A DNA stretch of 64,000 nt from Hyphomicrobiales bacterium (GTDB lineage: Bacteria; Pseudomonadota; Alphaproteobacteria; Rhizobiales; Beijerinckiaceae). The position numbers and the translations under genes are program-made. A model generated the notes under the pieces. The model searched no databases. It saw only the letters and a list, made by a program, of their open reading frames with translations, and was not told the origin of the DNA. Positions 26,352 through 36,171 of the stretch are shown one piece after another; within the stretch, counting starts at the first letter, position 1, and every line of letters begins with the position of its first letter. The stretch covers positions 248,001-312,000 of the forward strand of contig JAGXAN010000006.1 in the NCBI GenBank assembly GCA_019075865.1, written 5' to 3'.

Positions 26352-27020
26352 TCACACCATAAATTTGGCCAAATGTGCCAGAGTGCGGCTGAGCGCCAGA
26401 TCCGCACTCGGCTTGTCATAGGCGCTACGCGCTTCACAATTGAAACCGTGACCAGCATCATAGGTAAAGATCGGCATTTCAGGATGCGCCGCCCGGATTT
26501 TTTCGACATCGCTGAGCGGAATATGTGCATCCTTTTCGCCAAAATGCAGCATGACTGGCGCTTTTGGCTGCTCGCTGGCCCTGGCTGCAATGCCACTGCC
26601 GTAATAGCCGACCGCCGCTGCAACACCGGGCAAATGCACCGCTGCGGCAAAGGCCAAAGACCCGCCCCAGCAATAGCCAACCACGCCAACAGGCCCTACT
26701 GCCGCGCCAAATTTTATTGCCGCTTCAATGTCCAACATGGTCTTGGCCGGCTCGATGCTGGTCAAAAAGCCACGACCTGCGACCATGCTTTCTGGCGAAT
26801 AATCGAGTTGCACATCCTTTTTCGCCCGGTCAAACAGGGCGGGCGCAATCGCCAGATAACCCTCGCCGGCATAGCGGTCTGCCACCGACCGAATATGGCC
26901 GTTTACCCCGAAAATCTCCTGAATGACGACAATCGCCCCTTTGGGCTTGCCGGCAGGCTCTGCAACATAGGCTGATATCTGCACGCCGTCCGCCGCAGAA
27001 AGCTCGATCATTTTACCCAT
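26352..27020 (-). CDS. Dienelactone hydrolase family protein, cytosolic
   Basis: A 222-residue alpha/beta hydrolase with no signal peptide. The cysteine nucleophile is in VGYCWGG (about 115-121), the acid in LHFGEKDAHIP and the histidine in YDAGHGFNCE, forming the Cys-Asp-His triad of dienelactone hydrolases. QEIFGVNGHIRSVADRYA near the N-terminus is typical. GAGGAA lies ahead of ATG 27020. A Tat-exported paralogue is encoded at 42.5 kb. The natural substrate of this branch is usually unknown. Confidence 0.9.
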   Translation of the reverse strand: MGKMIELSAADGVQISAYVAEPAGKPKGAIVVIQEIFGVNGHIRSVADRYAGEGYLAIAPALFDRAKKDVQLDYSPESMVAGRGFLTSIEPAKTMLDIEAAIKFGAAVGPVGVVGYCWGGSLAFAAAVHLPGVAAAVGYYGSGIAARASEQPKAPVMLHFGEKDAHIPLSDVEKIRAAHPEMPIFTYDAGHGFNCEARSAYDKPSADLALSRTLAHLAKFMV

Positions 27021-27048
27021 TCTGTCCCATTCCTCGTTTTAATGTCGT

Positions 27049-28233
27049 TCAATCCTTGCGCCGCTCAACTTGGATTGGCACCCGCATCAGATCGCGCGCG
27101 CCGGTGATATTGCAACCCTCAACCCCAAGACGCGCGTAATATAACCATAGCGTCCGGTCAAAGTCGAAAAACAGCCGCGTGCCAGCATTTGATGCAAGCA
27201 GCGACGGATAAGCAAGCATTGCATCACCTGCGTGACAGGGATCGTCATAAATGATCGAATTGGCAATGAGGAGATGCGGCAGGCTCCAGTCCAGCAGATT
27301 TTTTGCGGTCGCAAAATAAAACCCGGAAACCGGGAAATGATCGCGATCTGCCGCTGCCATGAACACCGCTAGCCACAGGCCGCTGCCCCGCTGTCGCACC
27401 ACCGCCCCGACCGGTGCCGGAAAGGGGGCGACAATTGCGCAATGCTCGGCCAAGGATGCCCCCAAGTGGTAGGGGTCGACAAAGCGGGTGGCAAAATGCG
27501 CCCCGTCATAAGCGCGCCAGCTTTGCGGGTCGCCCGGCGTCGCGCTGCGAAACAGGCACACGCCCCCTTTTTGCCCATCCCATCCCGTCGTGCTGGCAAA
27601 GAAATAGCCAAAGCCACGATCGACAAATATATTGGACGGATTGAAAAAACCGCGATGACGCCCCTGCCCGATATTGGAACCAAACGGCGCGGCAGCCACC
27701 ACCGGCCTCGCCGCCCGCGAGAAAAGCCCCGCATCATCGCCCGAATGCACTTCCAAAATCGTGTTGTACCAGCACTTGAGATAGTCGCTGAAGGCGCAGG
27801 CGCCTTTATATTCGTTGGCGTGATATTCCTCATGCACCAGCGCGTCGACATTGCGGCCATCGCGCGTCCACAGGGCGGTAATCCATGAATAATCGTCAAA
27901 AGCGGCTGGATCGGGATTGAACTTTGACGCCAGCACCACGTGGCAATCCAGCTTCAAGTGATCCAGATCCGGCCCGCGCCAGGCACGGTTGACGTAATGC
28001 AGGCCAAACATCACCACATTGCCTTGCGCATCGCGGTAAGCCCGCACCGGCGCGTCGGGCACGTCATTGCCATCACAGGCGTCGCGCTTGGGCGTGAACA
28101 TCACTTGCGGCGCACCCGCGATGCCAAGATGCAGCGCTGGCAGCGAGGCCGCTTGCGCCCCGGCCCCTGCCAGCACAAGGCCAAATGCCAAGCCGTTAAT
28201 CAACCACAACAAGCGCCAGAAACGCTGCAACAT
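27049..28233 (-). CDS. Secreted protein of unknown function, possible beta-propeller
   Basis: I do not recognise this 394-residue protein. Residues 1-30 form a Sec signal (WLINGLAFGLVLAGAGAQA|A). The mature part is rich in aromatic residues, with repeated short strands and phrases such as NVVMFGLHYVNRAWRGPDL, GRHRGFFNPSNIFVDRGFGYFFAS and LDWSLPHLLI. These recall five-bladed beta-propellers of GH32/43-like proteins. Five or more cysteines suggest disulfides in the periplasm. It lies opposite to, and head to head with, the secreted creatininase-family gene (121 bp apart). Confidence 0.6.
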   Translation of the reverse strand: MLQRFWRLLWLINGLAFGLVLAGAGAQAASLPALHLGIAGAPQVMFTPKRDACDGNDVPDAPVRAYRDAQGNVVMFGLHYVNRAWRGPDLDHLKLDCHVVLASKFNPDPAAFDDYSWITALWTRDGRNVDALVHEEYHANEYKGACAFSDYLKCWYNTILEVHSGDDAGLFSRAARPVVAAAPFGSNIGQGRHRGFFNPSNIFVDRGFGYFFASTTGWDGQKGGVCLFRSATPGDPQSWRAYDGAHFATRFVDPYHLGASLAEHCAIVAPFPAPVGAVVRQRGSGLWLAVFMAAADRDHFPVSGFYFATAKNLLDWSLPHLLIANSIIYDDPCHAGDAMLAYPSLLASNAGTRLFFDFDRTLWLYYARLGVEGCNITGARDLMRVPIQVERRKD

Positions 28234-28354
28234 TTGCCCACTCCACCCGCATCATTAGCCCTGCCAGCATTCCGCAAAAAGGTTTACAAGCCGCGCCCAA
28301 ACTGCGAATGAGCCTTGGCACCGGGCGCAACAAACTGGGAAGGGGTCCGATCAA

Positions 28355-29179
28355 GTGAAAATCTCGAAGCTTCGCATGTCTCTTGCCGCTGGCCTGCTGA
28401 TGTGCAGCACATCGACCATGGCCGCCCCACTGCATTCCGTGATGTTTGAAGAAAACACCTCGACCGAAATTCACGATTTTGTCGCCGCTGGCCACACCAC
28501 GGTCCTCATCCCGATCGGCGGAACCGAGCAGACCGGCCCCTATGTCGTCACCGGCAAGCACAATATCCGCGTCAAGGCGCTGGCTACGGCGATTGCCAAA
28601 AAGTTGGGCGATGCACTGGTGGCCCCGGTGCTCGCCTATGTGCCGGAGGGCAACATTTCGCCGCCCACCGCCCACATGCGTTATGATGGCACCATATCGA
28701 TCCCGCGCAGTGCCTTTGCCGCGCTTTTGCAAGGCGCAGCCCTGAGCTTTGCCGCCCATGGCTTCAAACATATCGTATTTTTGGGCGATCACGGCGGCTA
28801 TCAGGCGGATTTGCGCGAGGTCGTCGCCAAACTCAACCGGAAATGGGCCCAAGCGCCGGGCCACCCGCTCGCGCTCTACATTCCCCAATATTATGGCACG
28901 GTGGACGGCGCTTTCGCCCAAACCCTGCTGGCGCATGGCGTGACGCGCGCGCAGATAGGCACGCATGGCGGCGCCAGCGACACCGCATTGCTGTTGGCGA
29001 TCGACCCCGGTGCCGTGCGCATGGCACAACTCAAGGACAGTGGCCTGCCAACGCCGGCCGAGGGCATCAATGGCGATCCACGACGCGCCAGCGCCGAACT
29101 GGGGCAATTGGGAATTGACGAAATCGTCGAGGCAACCACGAATGCCATTCGCACGGCGGTCAAAAATGCGGCGCAATAG
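28355..29179 (+). CDS. Creatininase-superfamily protein with signal peptide
   Basis: A 274-residue protein with a Sec signal (about 1-24, MCSTSTMAA). IPIGGTEQTGP (about 53-62) aligns with the creatininase motif PxGSTEQHGPH, and LGDHGGYQADL corresponds to the NGHGGN loop. HGGASDTALLL corresponds to HAG-x-x-ETS. The family metal ligands are only partly kept: the glutamate in TEQ remains, the histidine after it is threonine, and the aspartate of the GTD turn is GKH here. The fold is therefore clear while amidohydrolase activity is uncertain. Periplasmic location is unusual for creatininases. Confidence 0.83.
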   Translation: MKISKLRMSLAAGLLMCSTSTMAAPLHSVMFEENTSTEIHDFVAAGHTTVLIPIGGTEQTGPYVVTGKHNIRVKALATAIAKKLGDALVAPVLAYVPEGNISPPTAHMRYDGTISIPRSAFAALLQGAALSFAAHGFKHIVFLGDHGGYQADLREVVAKLNRKWAQAPGHPLALYIPQYYGTVDGAFAQTLLAHGVTRAQIGTHGGASDTALLLAIDPGAVRMAQLKDSGLPTPAEGINGDPRRASAELGQLGIDEIVEATTNAIRTAVKNAAQ

Positions 29180-29236
29180 CGCAGGCCACTACCATATTTG
29201 CAAATAATCTGTATTGCAGAGCTACCGGAATTTAAC

Positions 29237-30841
29237 ATGGCTATTACAGCATTGCCCCGCTTCCCTCGATTATTACCGCGCTCCGCAACGATCGGCCTTT
29301 CTATCGGCTTGGCTGCGGGCTTGGCGCTTGGCAGTCCCTGGGCTTTGGCGCAGTCCGCGCCAGCTCCAGTCATAGCCACCCCGGCACCCCAACCGGCCAC
29401 CGCCGCTCAAAAAGCGGAGGTAATTTCGGCCATTAAATCGGCGCAGGACCAATTGCAGCCGGCACCCAAACCCGCAGCGCCAGCCCCCGCAGCGCCAGAC
29501 CCCGCGCCACCCGCTGCTGTTTTGGCACCCGCTGTTGGCGCGCCCGTCGAGGCCGCCGTGACCCCGGTTGCCCCGGCCATTGCGCCCCTCCCGGCTGTTC
29601 CAGCCCCCATTATCCCGGTTATTCCCGCCCCGGAAGCAACCGCGCCAGCCATGCCCGCGCCAGAGGCTCCGGCCTCCCCCAAAGTGCAGCCCATCACGAC
29701 CGTGCCGGGCATGCCACCAGTCGTTAATCCTGCCAACATCTATTCGGAAACCAAACCCACCGATCTGTCGCCAGCCGTCGCCAATGCGTTGCCGCGCGTA
29801 TATGTGCCCCATCTGCATTCGCATGATCTGTGGGTGATTGACCCGGCCACCGACAAAGTTATCGACAAATTCCCGCTGGGTCGTGATTTGCAGCACGTTG
29901 TGCCTTCCTATGATCTCAAAACCCTCTGGATCACGGCCAGCCAGCATTCGCGTTATAAATTGGGCGGGATGATCGCGATTGATCCAACCACTGGCCACCC
30001 GGTAAAAACCACGGAAATGCCGGATGTCTACAACCTCTATTTCACCCCGGATGGCACGTCAGCGATCATCGTCGTCGAAAACTCCAACCGTCTGGATTTC
30101 CGCGATCCGCACACTTTGAAATTCCAGAAGAGCATTCGCGTGCCTGCCTGCAAGGGCATCAACCACGCCGATTTCTCGGCGGACGGGACTTATGCGATTT
30201 TCACCTGCGAATTCTCGGGCCAGCTCGTGAAAATCGACATGGTCAATGACAAGGTGCTCGGATTTTTGACCCTCAACCATCCAGCCCCCGAGGGCTTTGT
30301 CCATCTCACGGCCAACAAGGTGATTCGCACCCCGCTATGCGCGCTGAATAGCAAAGGCATGCCGCAGGACATCCGCTTGGCTCCCGATGGCAAGACCTTT
30401 TATGTTGCAGACATGATGTCCGACGGCGTCACCCTGATTGATGGCGAAAGCTTCAAACAGGTCGGTTTTATTCCCACCGGCGTCGCCACCCACGGCCTTT
30501 ATCCAAGTCGCGATGGTACCGAGCTTTATGTCACCAATCGTGGCTCACATCTGGTCGATGGCCCGCCACATGGCGATGGCAGTATCTCGGTGATCAATTT
30601 CGCTTTGCGCAAACTGGTTGCCACTTGGCCAATTCCCGGCGGCGGCAGCCCCGACATGGGCAATGTCAGCGCCGATGGCAAGCATTTGTGGATTTCCGGC
30701 CGCTTTGACGACGTGGTTTATGACATCGATACCACCACTGGCCACATTACCAGCATTCCGGTTGGAAAAATGCCGCATGGCCTGACAATATGGCCGCAAC
30801 CGGGGCGTTATTCGCTCGGACACACCGGCATCATGCGATAA
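29237..30841 (+). CDS. Exported YncE/YVTN-type beta-propeller protein with Pro/Ala-rich linker
   Basis: About 534 residues from ATG 29237. A signal region ends at WALAQS|A (about 37). Residues ~40-185 are a low-complexity proline/alanine linker, probably unfolded and able to span the periplasm. The rest is a seven-bladed propeller of the cytochrome-cd1-nitrite-reductase/YncE type, with recurring phrases such as VPHLHSHDLWVIDPATDKVIDKFPLG, APDGKTFYVADMMSDGVTLID and SADGKHLWISGRFDDVVYDIDT. YncE-like proteins bind DNA or partners and many are uncharacterised. It follows the creatininase-family gene by 57 bp and may be co-transcribed. Confidence 0.8.
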   Translation: MAITALPRFPRLLPRSATIGLSIGLAAGLALGSPWALAQSAPAPVIATPAPQPATAAQKAEVISAIKSAQDQLQPAPKPAAPAPAAPDPAPPAAVLAPAVGAPVEAAVTPVAPAIAPLPAVPAPIIPVIPAPEATAPAMPAPEAPASPKVQPITTVPGMPPVVNPANIYSETKPTDLSPAVANALPRVYVPHLHSHDLWVIDPATDKVIDKFPLGRDLQHVVPSYDLKTLWITASQHSRYKLGGMIAIDPTTGHPVKTTEMPDVYNLYFTPDGTSAIIVVENSNRLDFRDPHTLKFQKSIRVPACKGINHADFSADGTYAIFTCEFSGQLVKIDMVNDKVLGFLTLNHPAPEGFVHLTANKVIRTPLCALNSKGMPQDIRLAPDGKTFYVADMMSDGVTLIDGESFKQVGFIPTGVATHGLYPSRDGTELYVTNRGSHLVDGPPHGDGSISVINFALRKLVATWPIPGGGSPDMGNVSADGKHLWISGRFDDVVYDIDTTTGHITSIPVGKMPHGLTIWPQPGRYSLGHTGIMR

Positions 30842-30975
30842 TCGCGCGCCTGTTCGCGTAAAAATATCGCCCCTTGGGGCACCTGCCACTTGCGCCTTTG
30901 TAATTCCGGATTAACCTTCATCAGGTTGGCGGACAATGCCTCCTATTGCCGCCAAGCAAATAGGGAGCCTTCGAT

Positions 30976-33021
30976 ATGGTCGCAACGCTTCATTCCAATG
31001 CCGGTGCCAATGGCCCACGCCTCATTGCCATAGTCGGCCCGTTTCAGAGCGGCAAGACCACATTACTGGAAAGTCTGGTCACCCGGGCGGGCGGCCTTGC
31101 ACGGCAAGGCAATGTCCGTGATGGCTCGAGTCTGGGCGATGCCATCCCCGAAGCACGCGCCCATGCCATGAGCGTGGAAGCCAACATCGCCACCGCCGAT
31201 TATTTGGGCGAGCGCTACACGTTCATCGATTGCCCCGGCTCGATTGAATTTGCGCAGGAAAGCCAGAATTGTCTCGCAATTTGCGACGCAGCCATCGTGG
31301 TTTGCGAGGCCGATCCCCGCAAAATTCCAGCGCTGCAACTGATTTTGCGCTTCCTCGAAGATCATAAAATCCCCCGTTTCCTGTTTCTGAACAAGATCGA
31401 CGGGGCGATGATGCGGGTGCGCGAGACTTTGGCCATGCTTCAGCCGGCCTCGCGCGCGCCGCTGCTTTTGCGCCAGATACCGATTTGGCAAAATGGCATA
31501 GCCACCGGCTTTATCGATCTGGCGCTCGAGCGCGCCTTTGTCTATCGCGAGCACGCCCCCTCCACTGTCGTTGATGTGGCCGCCGGTGATCTGCCGCGCG
31601 AGCGCGACGCCCGCTATTCGATGCTGGAACGGCTCGCCGATTACGATGACACGTTGATGGAAGAACTCATCAACGACATCGAACCGCCCCGCGACCAGAT
31701 TTTTGATAATCTCGCCAAGGACTTGCAGGAAGAGCTTGCCGTGCCGCTGCTGATTGGCTCCGCCGATCGTGGCAATGGCGTCACGCGATTGTGGAAGGCT
31801 TTGCGGCACGAAACCCGGGGAATTGAAGCAACGCGGGCGCGCCTTGGCGTCGCCAATGAAGGGCCACCCCTCGCCCATGCCATTCGCACCATCCACACCG
31901 CTCATGGCGGTAAGTTAACGCTGGCGCGGGTGCTGCGCGGTCGCTTCGCCGATGGCGGCACCATTTATTCGATCCGAAAGGAGGAAGATCGCATCAGCGG
32001 CATTTCCAGATTGATGGGCGCCGCCGCCACCAAACTGGCGGCCATCGGCGAAGGCGATACCGCCGCCTTTGGCCGCCTCGACCATATCGCAACCGGCGAA
32101 AGCTTCAGCGACAACAAATCCGCCGCCACGCAAGTGGTGCCCCTGCCTGAAAGGCTCACCCCCGTGCAGGCCTTCGCGCTGGCCGTCAAAGACCGCAAAG
32201 ACGAAGTGCGCCTTACCGGAGCCCTCGCCAAATTATGTGAGGAAGACGGGTCTCTGATTTTCACCCATGACACGGCCAATGGCGAAATGCGGTTGCATGG
32301 TCAGGGCGATATGCATCTGCGTGTCGCACTGGAAAAGCTTTCCGGGCGCTATGGCGTCGAGGTAGATACCCACCCCCTGCAGGTGCGTTATCGGGAAACA
32401 ATCCGCCACCCGGTCAACATCCGGGGTCGCCACAAGAAGCAGTCGGGCGGTCACGGCCAGTTTGGCGACGTGGCGCTCACCATCACCCCCACGGAGCGCG
32501 GCACCGGCTTTGCCTTCTCCGAAAGCGTGCATGGCGGCACCGTGCCAACGCAATATTTCTCCAGTGTCGAGATTGGCGCACAGGATGCGCTGGCCCGCGG
32601 CCCACTCGGGTTTCCGGTGGTCGATATAGCGGTAACCCTCACCGATGGCTCCTACCACAGCGTCGACAGCTCCGACATGGCCTTCCGCGCTGCCGCCAAG
32701 CTCGCGGTGCGGGAGGCCTTGCCCAAAGCCACGCCGATTCTGCTGGAACCGATCATGGCGGTCAGCATCATCGTACCCAGTGAAGCCCTGTCCAAAGCCA
32801 CAGCCATGATCTCGACACGGCGGGGCCAAATCCTCGGCTTCGACGGCAAGCCGGGCTGGGAGGGCTGGGATGTTTTGCAGGCGCTGATCCCGGAGGCCGA
32901 AATGTCCGGCCTCATTGTCGAATTGCGCTCGGCTACCGCAGGGGTTGGCACATTCACAGCCAGCTTTGACCATATGAGCGAAATGCTCGGTAAAGCGGCG
33001 GAGGCCGTGCGCGCGTCCTGA
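30976..33021 (+). CDS. EF-G-like translational GTPase paralogue lacking the catalytic histidine
   Basis: A 681-residue protein with all EF-G domains in order: a G domain (about 1-265), domain II, then domains III-V (RHKKQSGGHGQFGDVAL in domain IV at about 475-490). The P-loop is GPFQSGKT at 21-28. Switch II reads DCPGSIEF at 85-92 where canonical EF-G has DTPGHVDF, so the histidine that activates water is serine. NKID at 139-142 keeps guanine specificity. This matches the 'EF-G-like protein' group found beside true FusA in many alphaproteobacteria. It probably binds GTP but hydrolyses it slowly and does not replace FusA; role unknown. Confidence 0.88.
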   Translation: MVATLHSNAGANGPRLIAIVGPFQSGKTTLLESLVTRAGGLARQGNVRDGSSLGDAIPEARAHAMSVEANIATADYLGERYTFIDCPGSIEFAQESQNCLAICDAAIVVCEADPRKIPALQLILRFLEDHKIPRFLFLNKIDGAMMRVRETLAMLQPASRAPLLLRQIPIWQNGIATGFIDLALERAFVYREHAPSTVVDVAAGDLPRERDARYSMLERLADYDDTLMEELINDIEPPRDQIFDNLAKDLQEELAVPLLIGSADRGNGVTRLWKALRHETRGIEATRARLGVANEGPPLAHAIRTIHTAHGGKLTLARVLRGRFADGGTIYSIRKEEDRISGISRLMGAAATKLAAIGEGDTAAFGRLDHIATGESFSDNKSAATQVVPLPERLTPVQAFALAVKDRKDEVRLTGALAKLCEEDGSLIFTHDTANGEMRLHGQGDMHLRVALEKLSGRYGVEVDTHPLQVRYRETIRHPVNIRGRHKKQSGGHGQFGDVALTITPTERGTGFAFSESVHGGTVPTQYFSSVEIGAQDALARGPLGFPVVDIAVTLTDGSYHSVDSSDMAFRAAAKLAVREALPKATPILLEPIMAVSIIVPSEALSKATAMISTRRGQILGFDGKPGWEGWDVLQALIPEAEMSGLIVELRSATAGVGTFTASFDHMSEMLGKAAEAVRAS

Positions 33022-33022
33022 A

Positions 33023-33898
33023 TTACTTCTTGGGCGCTTCTGCGGCTGCGGGTGCAGCGTCAGCCGCAGGCGCTGCCGGATCAACAGCTGGCACGGCCCG
33101 CGTGATTTTGGCGGCTTTGCGCAAACCCAGAATGAATTCAGTCTGGGCCTTTTGCAGCACGTAATTGGTCACTTGCGGCTTGACGGCATCCAGCGACGGG
33201 AACGCCTTGTCGCGCTTGCCGAGCAAATCGATCACGTGCCAGCCAAACTTTGACTTGATCGGCGGCGAAATATCGCCAACCTTCATCTTCTCGACTTCCG
33301 CCGAAAATTCGGGCACCATTTTTTCGGGTGTGAACCAGCCAAGATCACCGCCGGGCGAGCCCGGGTCCTTGGAGACTTCCTCGGCAACCTTCACAAAATC
33401 ATCGCCTTTTTTCAGTCGTGCTTCCACGGCGTTGGCTTCGGCTTCGGTGGGCACCAGAATGTGGCGGGCGTGGTATTCTTCCACCGGCTTTTGCTTTGCC
33501 TTGGCCTCTTCATAGGTCTTTTGCACAGCGTCAGGCGTCAGCGCCGCTTTGGCAACAGTCGACAATTCAGCTTCCATCAACGCTTTCTGCTTGAGCAAAG
33601 CCATCTGCTCCAGAAACTTCGGAGATTGGTCGAGCTTGTCGGCCTTGGCCTTCTCCACGACCAGTTGCAAATCGATCAGATAATCCAGCGCATAGGAATC
33701 GCGGGCCTTGCCCTGCAATTGTGCAGGCAGACTACCGCCCATTTCGGTCAGCGCAGCAGCCACATCGGCGTCCGTGATATCCGTGCCATTGACGGTCGCC
33801 AATACAGCGGCCGAACTGGCGGTAATGCTGGCCAAAGGCAACAGCAAGGCAAGACCCGCACTAAGCGCCAATGGGCGAATGGATTTACGCAAAGACAT
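33023..33898 (-). CDS. Parvulin-type peptidyl-prolyl isomerase, exported
   Basis: A 291-residue PpiC/PrsA/SurA-like foldase. ATG 33898 has GGGAG upstream; the longer frame to 34027 would hide the signal peptide. Residues 1-30 are a Sec signal (LALSAGLALLLPLASITASSA). The parvulin domain runs from about 135 to 230: YHARHILVPTEAEANAVEARLKKGDDFVKVAEEVSKDPGSPGGDLGWFTPEKMVPEF and SPPIKSKFGWHVIDLL. An alanine/proline-rich tail follows. It should help fold outer-membrane or periplasmic proteins. It is convergent with the EF-G-like gene, one base apart. Confidence 0.92.
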   Translation of the reverse strand: MSLRKSIRPLALSAGLALLLPLASITASSAAVLATVNGTDITDADVAAALTEMGGSLPAQLQGKARDSYALDYLIDLQLVVEKAKADKLDQSPKFLEQMALLKQKALMEAELSTVAKAALTPDAVQKTYEEAKAKQKPVEEYHARHILVPTEAEANAVEARLKKGDDFVKVAEEVSKDPGSPGGDLGWFTPEKMVPEFSAEVEKMKVGDISPPIKSKFGWHVIDLLGKRDKAFPSLDAVKPQVTNYVLQKAQTEFILGLRKAAKITRAVPAVDPAAPAADAAPAAAEAPKK

Positions 33899-34244
33899 CA
33901 AACTATCTCCCAAAGGATGGATATCACCCGTTTCAAAGCCGCGATTGCAACGCGCCCAGAGCCAGAATTTGGCGCTATCTTGCGCAACTTGCGCCGAACG
34001 GCAAGTGGGGCACGAGCTTACAATCACCCTATTTGCAGCTTTTAGCCGAATTTGGGAGCCAAATTAAGATATTTTTCAAAGGTATAGACCGGCGCGGGAA
34101 TTTTCGTTAACTATTGGAACAACGCCCCGGGCCGCAAGCTACCCTCAAGCCTGCGCGCTCGACCCAACGATAATACCGCCAACCGGCAAGCCGGATGGCG
34201 AGCCTGAAATTCACAAAATTCAATTGCACAGGAAACCATCCAAG

Positions 34245-34895
34245 ATGCGGAAGAAAAAAATGGCAGCCTGCACCCGTGGCTGCGCCGCCCTGCTTCTGGT
34301 CATCGCCGTTTCCGGATGCGCCGAAACCGGCATTGGTATGGCCGATCGCCAGTCCAGCGCCCCGGAAGCGACCGCCGACGCTCACGGTGCCAGCATTAGC
34401 CTGGTCAGCCTCTCCGGCGCGCCGGATTCGGTGCAGAGCCGTTTCTCCTCCCTGTTTGGCGACTCGGCCAACCGCCATGAAATCAAGCTGGCAACGACCG
34501 ATTCGGCGCAATATTTCACCAAAGGCTATATAGCCGCCGACAAAACCTCGCTCGGCACGCAGATCAGCGCAGTATGGGATGTTTTTGACCTGAACAAAAA
34601 ATACGTCACCCGAATCAGCAGCGACATAACGGTTGCCTCGGCTTCCACCGATGCCTGGGCGGCAGCAGATGCCGACAATTTACGCTCCCTCGCCGATCAA
34701 AGCGCCAATCGCCTCGCTGCCTATTTAAGCAAATCGGTTTCGGAAAAACCCGATACACCGGCCCAAACCCCGCCCGCCTCCAGCGAACCCGCGCCGCAAT
34801 TGCCAATGGCAAAGGCCACGGACACGCCCCCTGCAGCTTCCGCTCCTGCCTCACGATTGGCCCTTGCCAGCGCTAACTCCGCTCCAACCCCGTAA
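34245..34895 (+). CDS. Putative lipoprotein of unknown function
   Basis: About 216 residues from ATG 34245. A basic N-terminus (RKKK), a hydrophobic stretch and a lipobox IAVSGC place the lipidated cysteine at about 26. The domain that follows (about 50-160) contains SISLVSLSGAPDSVQSRFSSLFGDSANRHEI and SSDITVASASTDAWAAADADNLRSLADQSANRLAAYL, a pattern of small lipoproteins conserved in rhizobial genomes. The last 50 residues are Pro/Ala/Ser-rich. The function is not known. It stands alone upstream of prs. Confidence 0.75.
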   Translation: MRKKKMAACTRGCAALLLVIAVSGCAETGIGMADRQSSAPEATADAHGASISLVSLSGAPDSVQSRFSSLFGDSANRHEIKLATTDSAQYFTKGYIAADKTSLGTQISAVWDVFDLNKKYVTRISSDITVASASTDAWAAADADNLRSLADQSANRLAAYLSKSVSEKPDTPAQTPPASSEPAPQLPMAKATDTPPAASAPASRLALASANSAPTP

Positions 34896-35075
34896 TCGGG
34901 CATGGGCCGCGAACATTGCACATGTTTTTCGCTTTTGCGGCGAAAAAAAGCGCCCGCAGACTTCATTGTTAAATCCATGTCATATTGTGCATTGCACCCG
35001 ACGCTGCTAAGCCACGGTTCTGAAATGAACGGGTGGTACTAGCGCGGGGATTTATTCCCGATGAAGGATGTTGTT

Positions 35076-36020
35076 ATGGGTGGCTTGATTAACATTCTGG
35101 CGGGAAATTCCAATCGCGCATTGGCAGAAGCCGTCGCCGCCTACCTGGGCGAACCCCTCACCAAATGCCACGTGCGCCGCTTTGCGGATATGGAAGTTTT
35201 CGTCGAGATTTTGGAGAATGTGCGCGGGCGCGACACTTTCATCCTGCAATCAACCTCGTTTCCCACCAACGATCACCTGATGGAACTGCTGATCATGACC
35301 GACGCGCTCCGACGCGCCTCGGCCCGCCGCATCACCGCCGTCATCCCCTATTTCGGTTATGCCCGGCAAGATCGCAAGCCTGGGCCCCGCACCCCCATTT
35401 CAGCCAAGCTCGTCGCCAATCTCATCACCCGCGCCGGTGTGGACCGTGTCCTGACCGTGGACTTGCATGCTGGCCAGATTCAGGGCTTTTTCGACATACC
35501 GACCGACAACCTGTTCTCCGCGACCTACATGGTCCGCGATATCAAGGAGCGGCACGATCTGAGAAACATCATGGTGGTTTCGCCTGACGTCGGCGGCGTT
35601 GTCCGCGCAAGAGCCCTTGCCAAACGCATCGACGCACCTTTGGCCATTGTCGACAAGCGCCGCGAGCGTGCCGGCGAATCAGAAGTCATGAACATTATCG
35701 GCGATGTCACCGGCAAAACCTGCATTCTGGTCGATGATATTGTCGATTCGGGTGGCACCTTGTGCAATGCCGCCGATGCCTTGTTGCAGGCGGGCGCAAA
35801 AGAGGTTTCGGCTTACATTACCCATGGGGTATTATCGGGCGGGGCCGTGGCCCGAATCAGTTCATCCCGCCTTAAGGAACTGGTTGTTACCGATAGTATT
35901 TTGGCAACCGAGGCTGTCCGTGTGGCGCGCAATATCCGCGTGGTATCCATTGCCCCGCTCATAGGTGAAGCCATGGCGCGTATTGCCAAAGAGGAAAGCG
36001 TATCCAGTCTGTTTGACTGA
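35076..36020 (+). CDS. prs: Ribose-phosphate pyrophosphokinase
   Basis: A 314-residue PRPP synthetase that makes phosphoribosyl pyrophosphate from ribose-5-phosphate and ATP for nucleotide, His and Trp synthesis. ATG 35076 is preferred because AAGGA (35064-35068) lies seven bases ahead; an in-frame ATG at 35061 is possible. Key motifs are [32 protein letters not shown] (ATP-binding flexible loop), [12 protein letters not shown], the [15 protein letters not shown] loop and [12 protein letters not shown] (PRPP site). Confidence 0.96.
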   Translation: MGGLINILAGNSNRALAEAVAAYLGEPLTKCHVRRFADMEVFVEILENVRGRDTFILQSTSFPTNDHLMELLIMTDALRRASARRITAVIPYFGYARQDRKPGPRTPISAKLVANLITRAGVDRVLTVDLHAGQIQGFFDIPTDNLFSATYMVRDIKERHDLRNIMVVSPDVGGVVRARALAKRIDAPLAIVDKRRERAGESEVMNIIGDVTGKTCILVDDIVDSGGTLCNAADALLQAGAKEVSAYITHGVLSGGAVARISSSRLKELVVTDSILATEAVRVARNIRVVSIAPLIGEAMARIAKEESVSSLFD

Positions 36021-36171
36021 CAATTTCGGTCTGATACATCAAAATTCTTGGTTCAATTCAAGTTTTGCTTGCCACTGGAAAGCCTTAATTGATACGTTTA
36101 AGCATATTGTGACGCTTTTTCTGGATGCATTTAATCTTGGCCACTGTTTTATGGACTTTTGGGGGAATTTG

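Noticed and set aside
34929-34960. Hairpin TTTTTCGC/GCGAAAAA after the lipoprotein gene as a terminator
   Set aside because: The stem is AT-rich, the T's are part of the stem rather than a trailing run, and the inner pairing is short.
35965-36171. Extended N-terminus of the exported esterase
   Set aside because: It would overlap prs and put 69 residues before a good signal peptide; ATG 36172 has a proper ribosome binding site.
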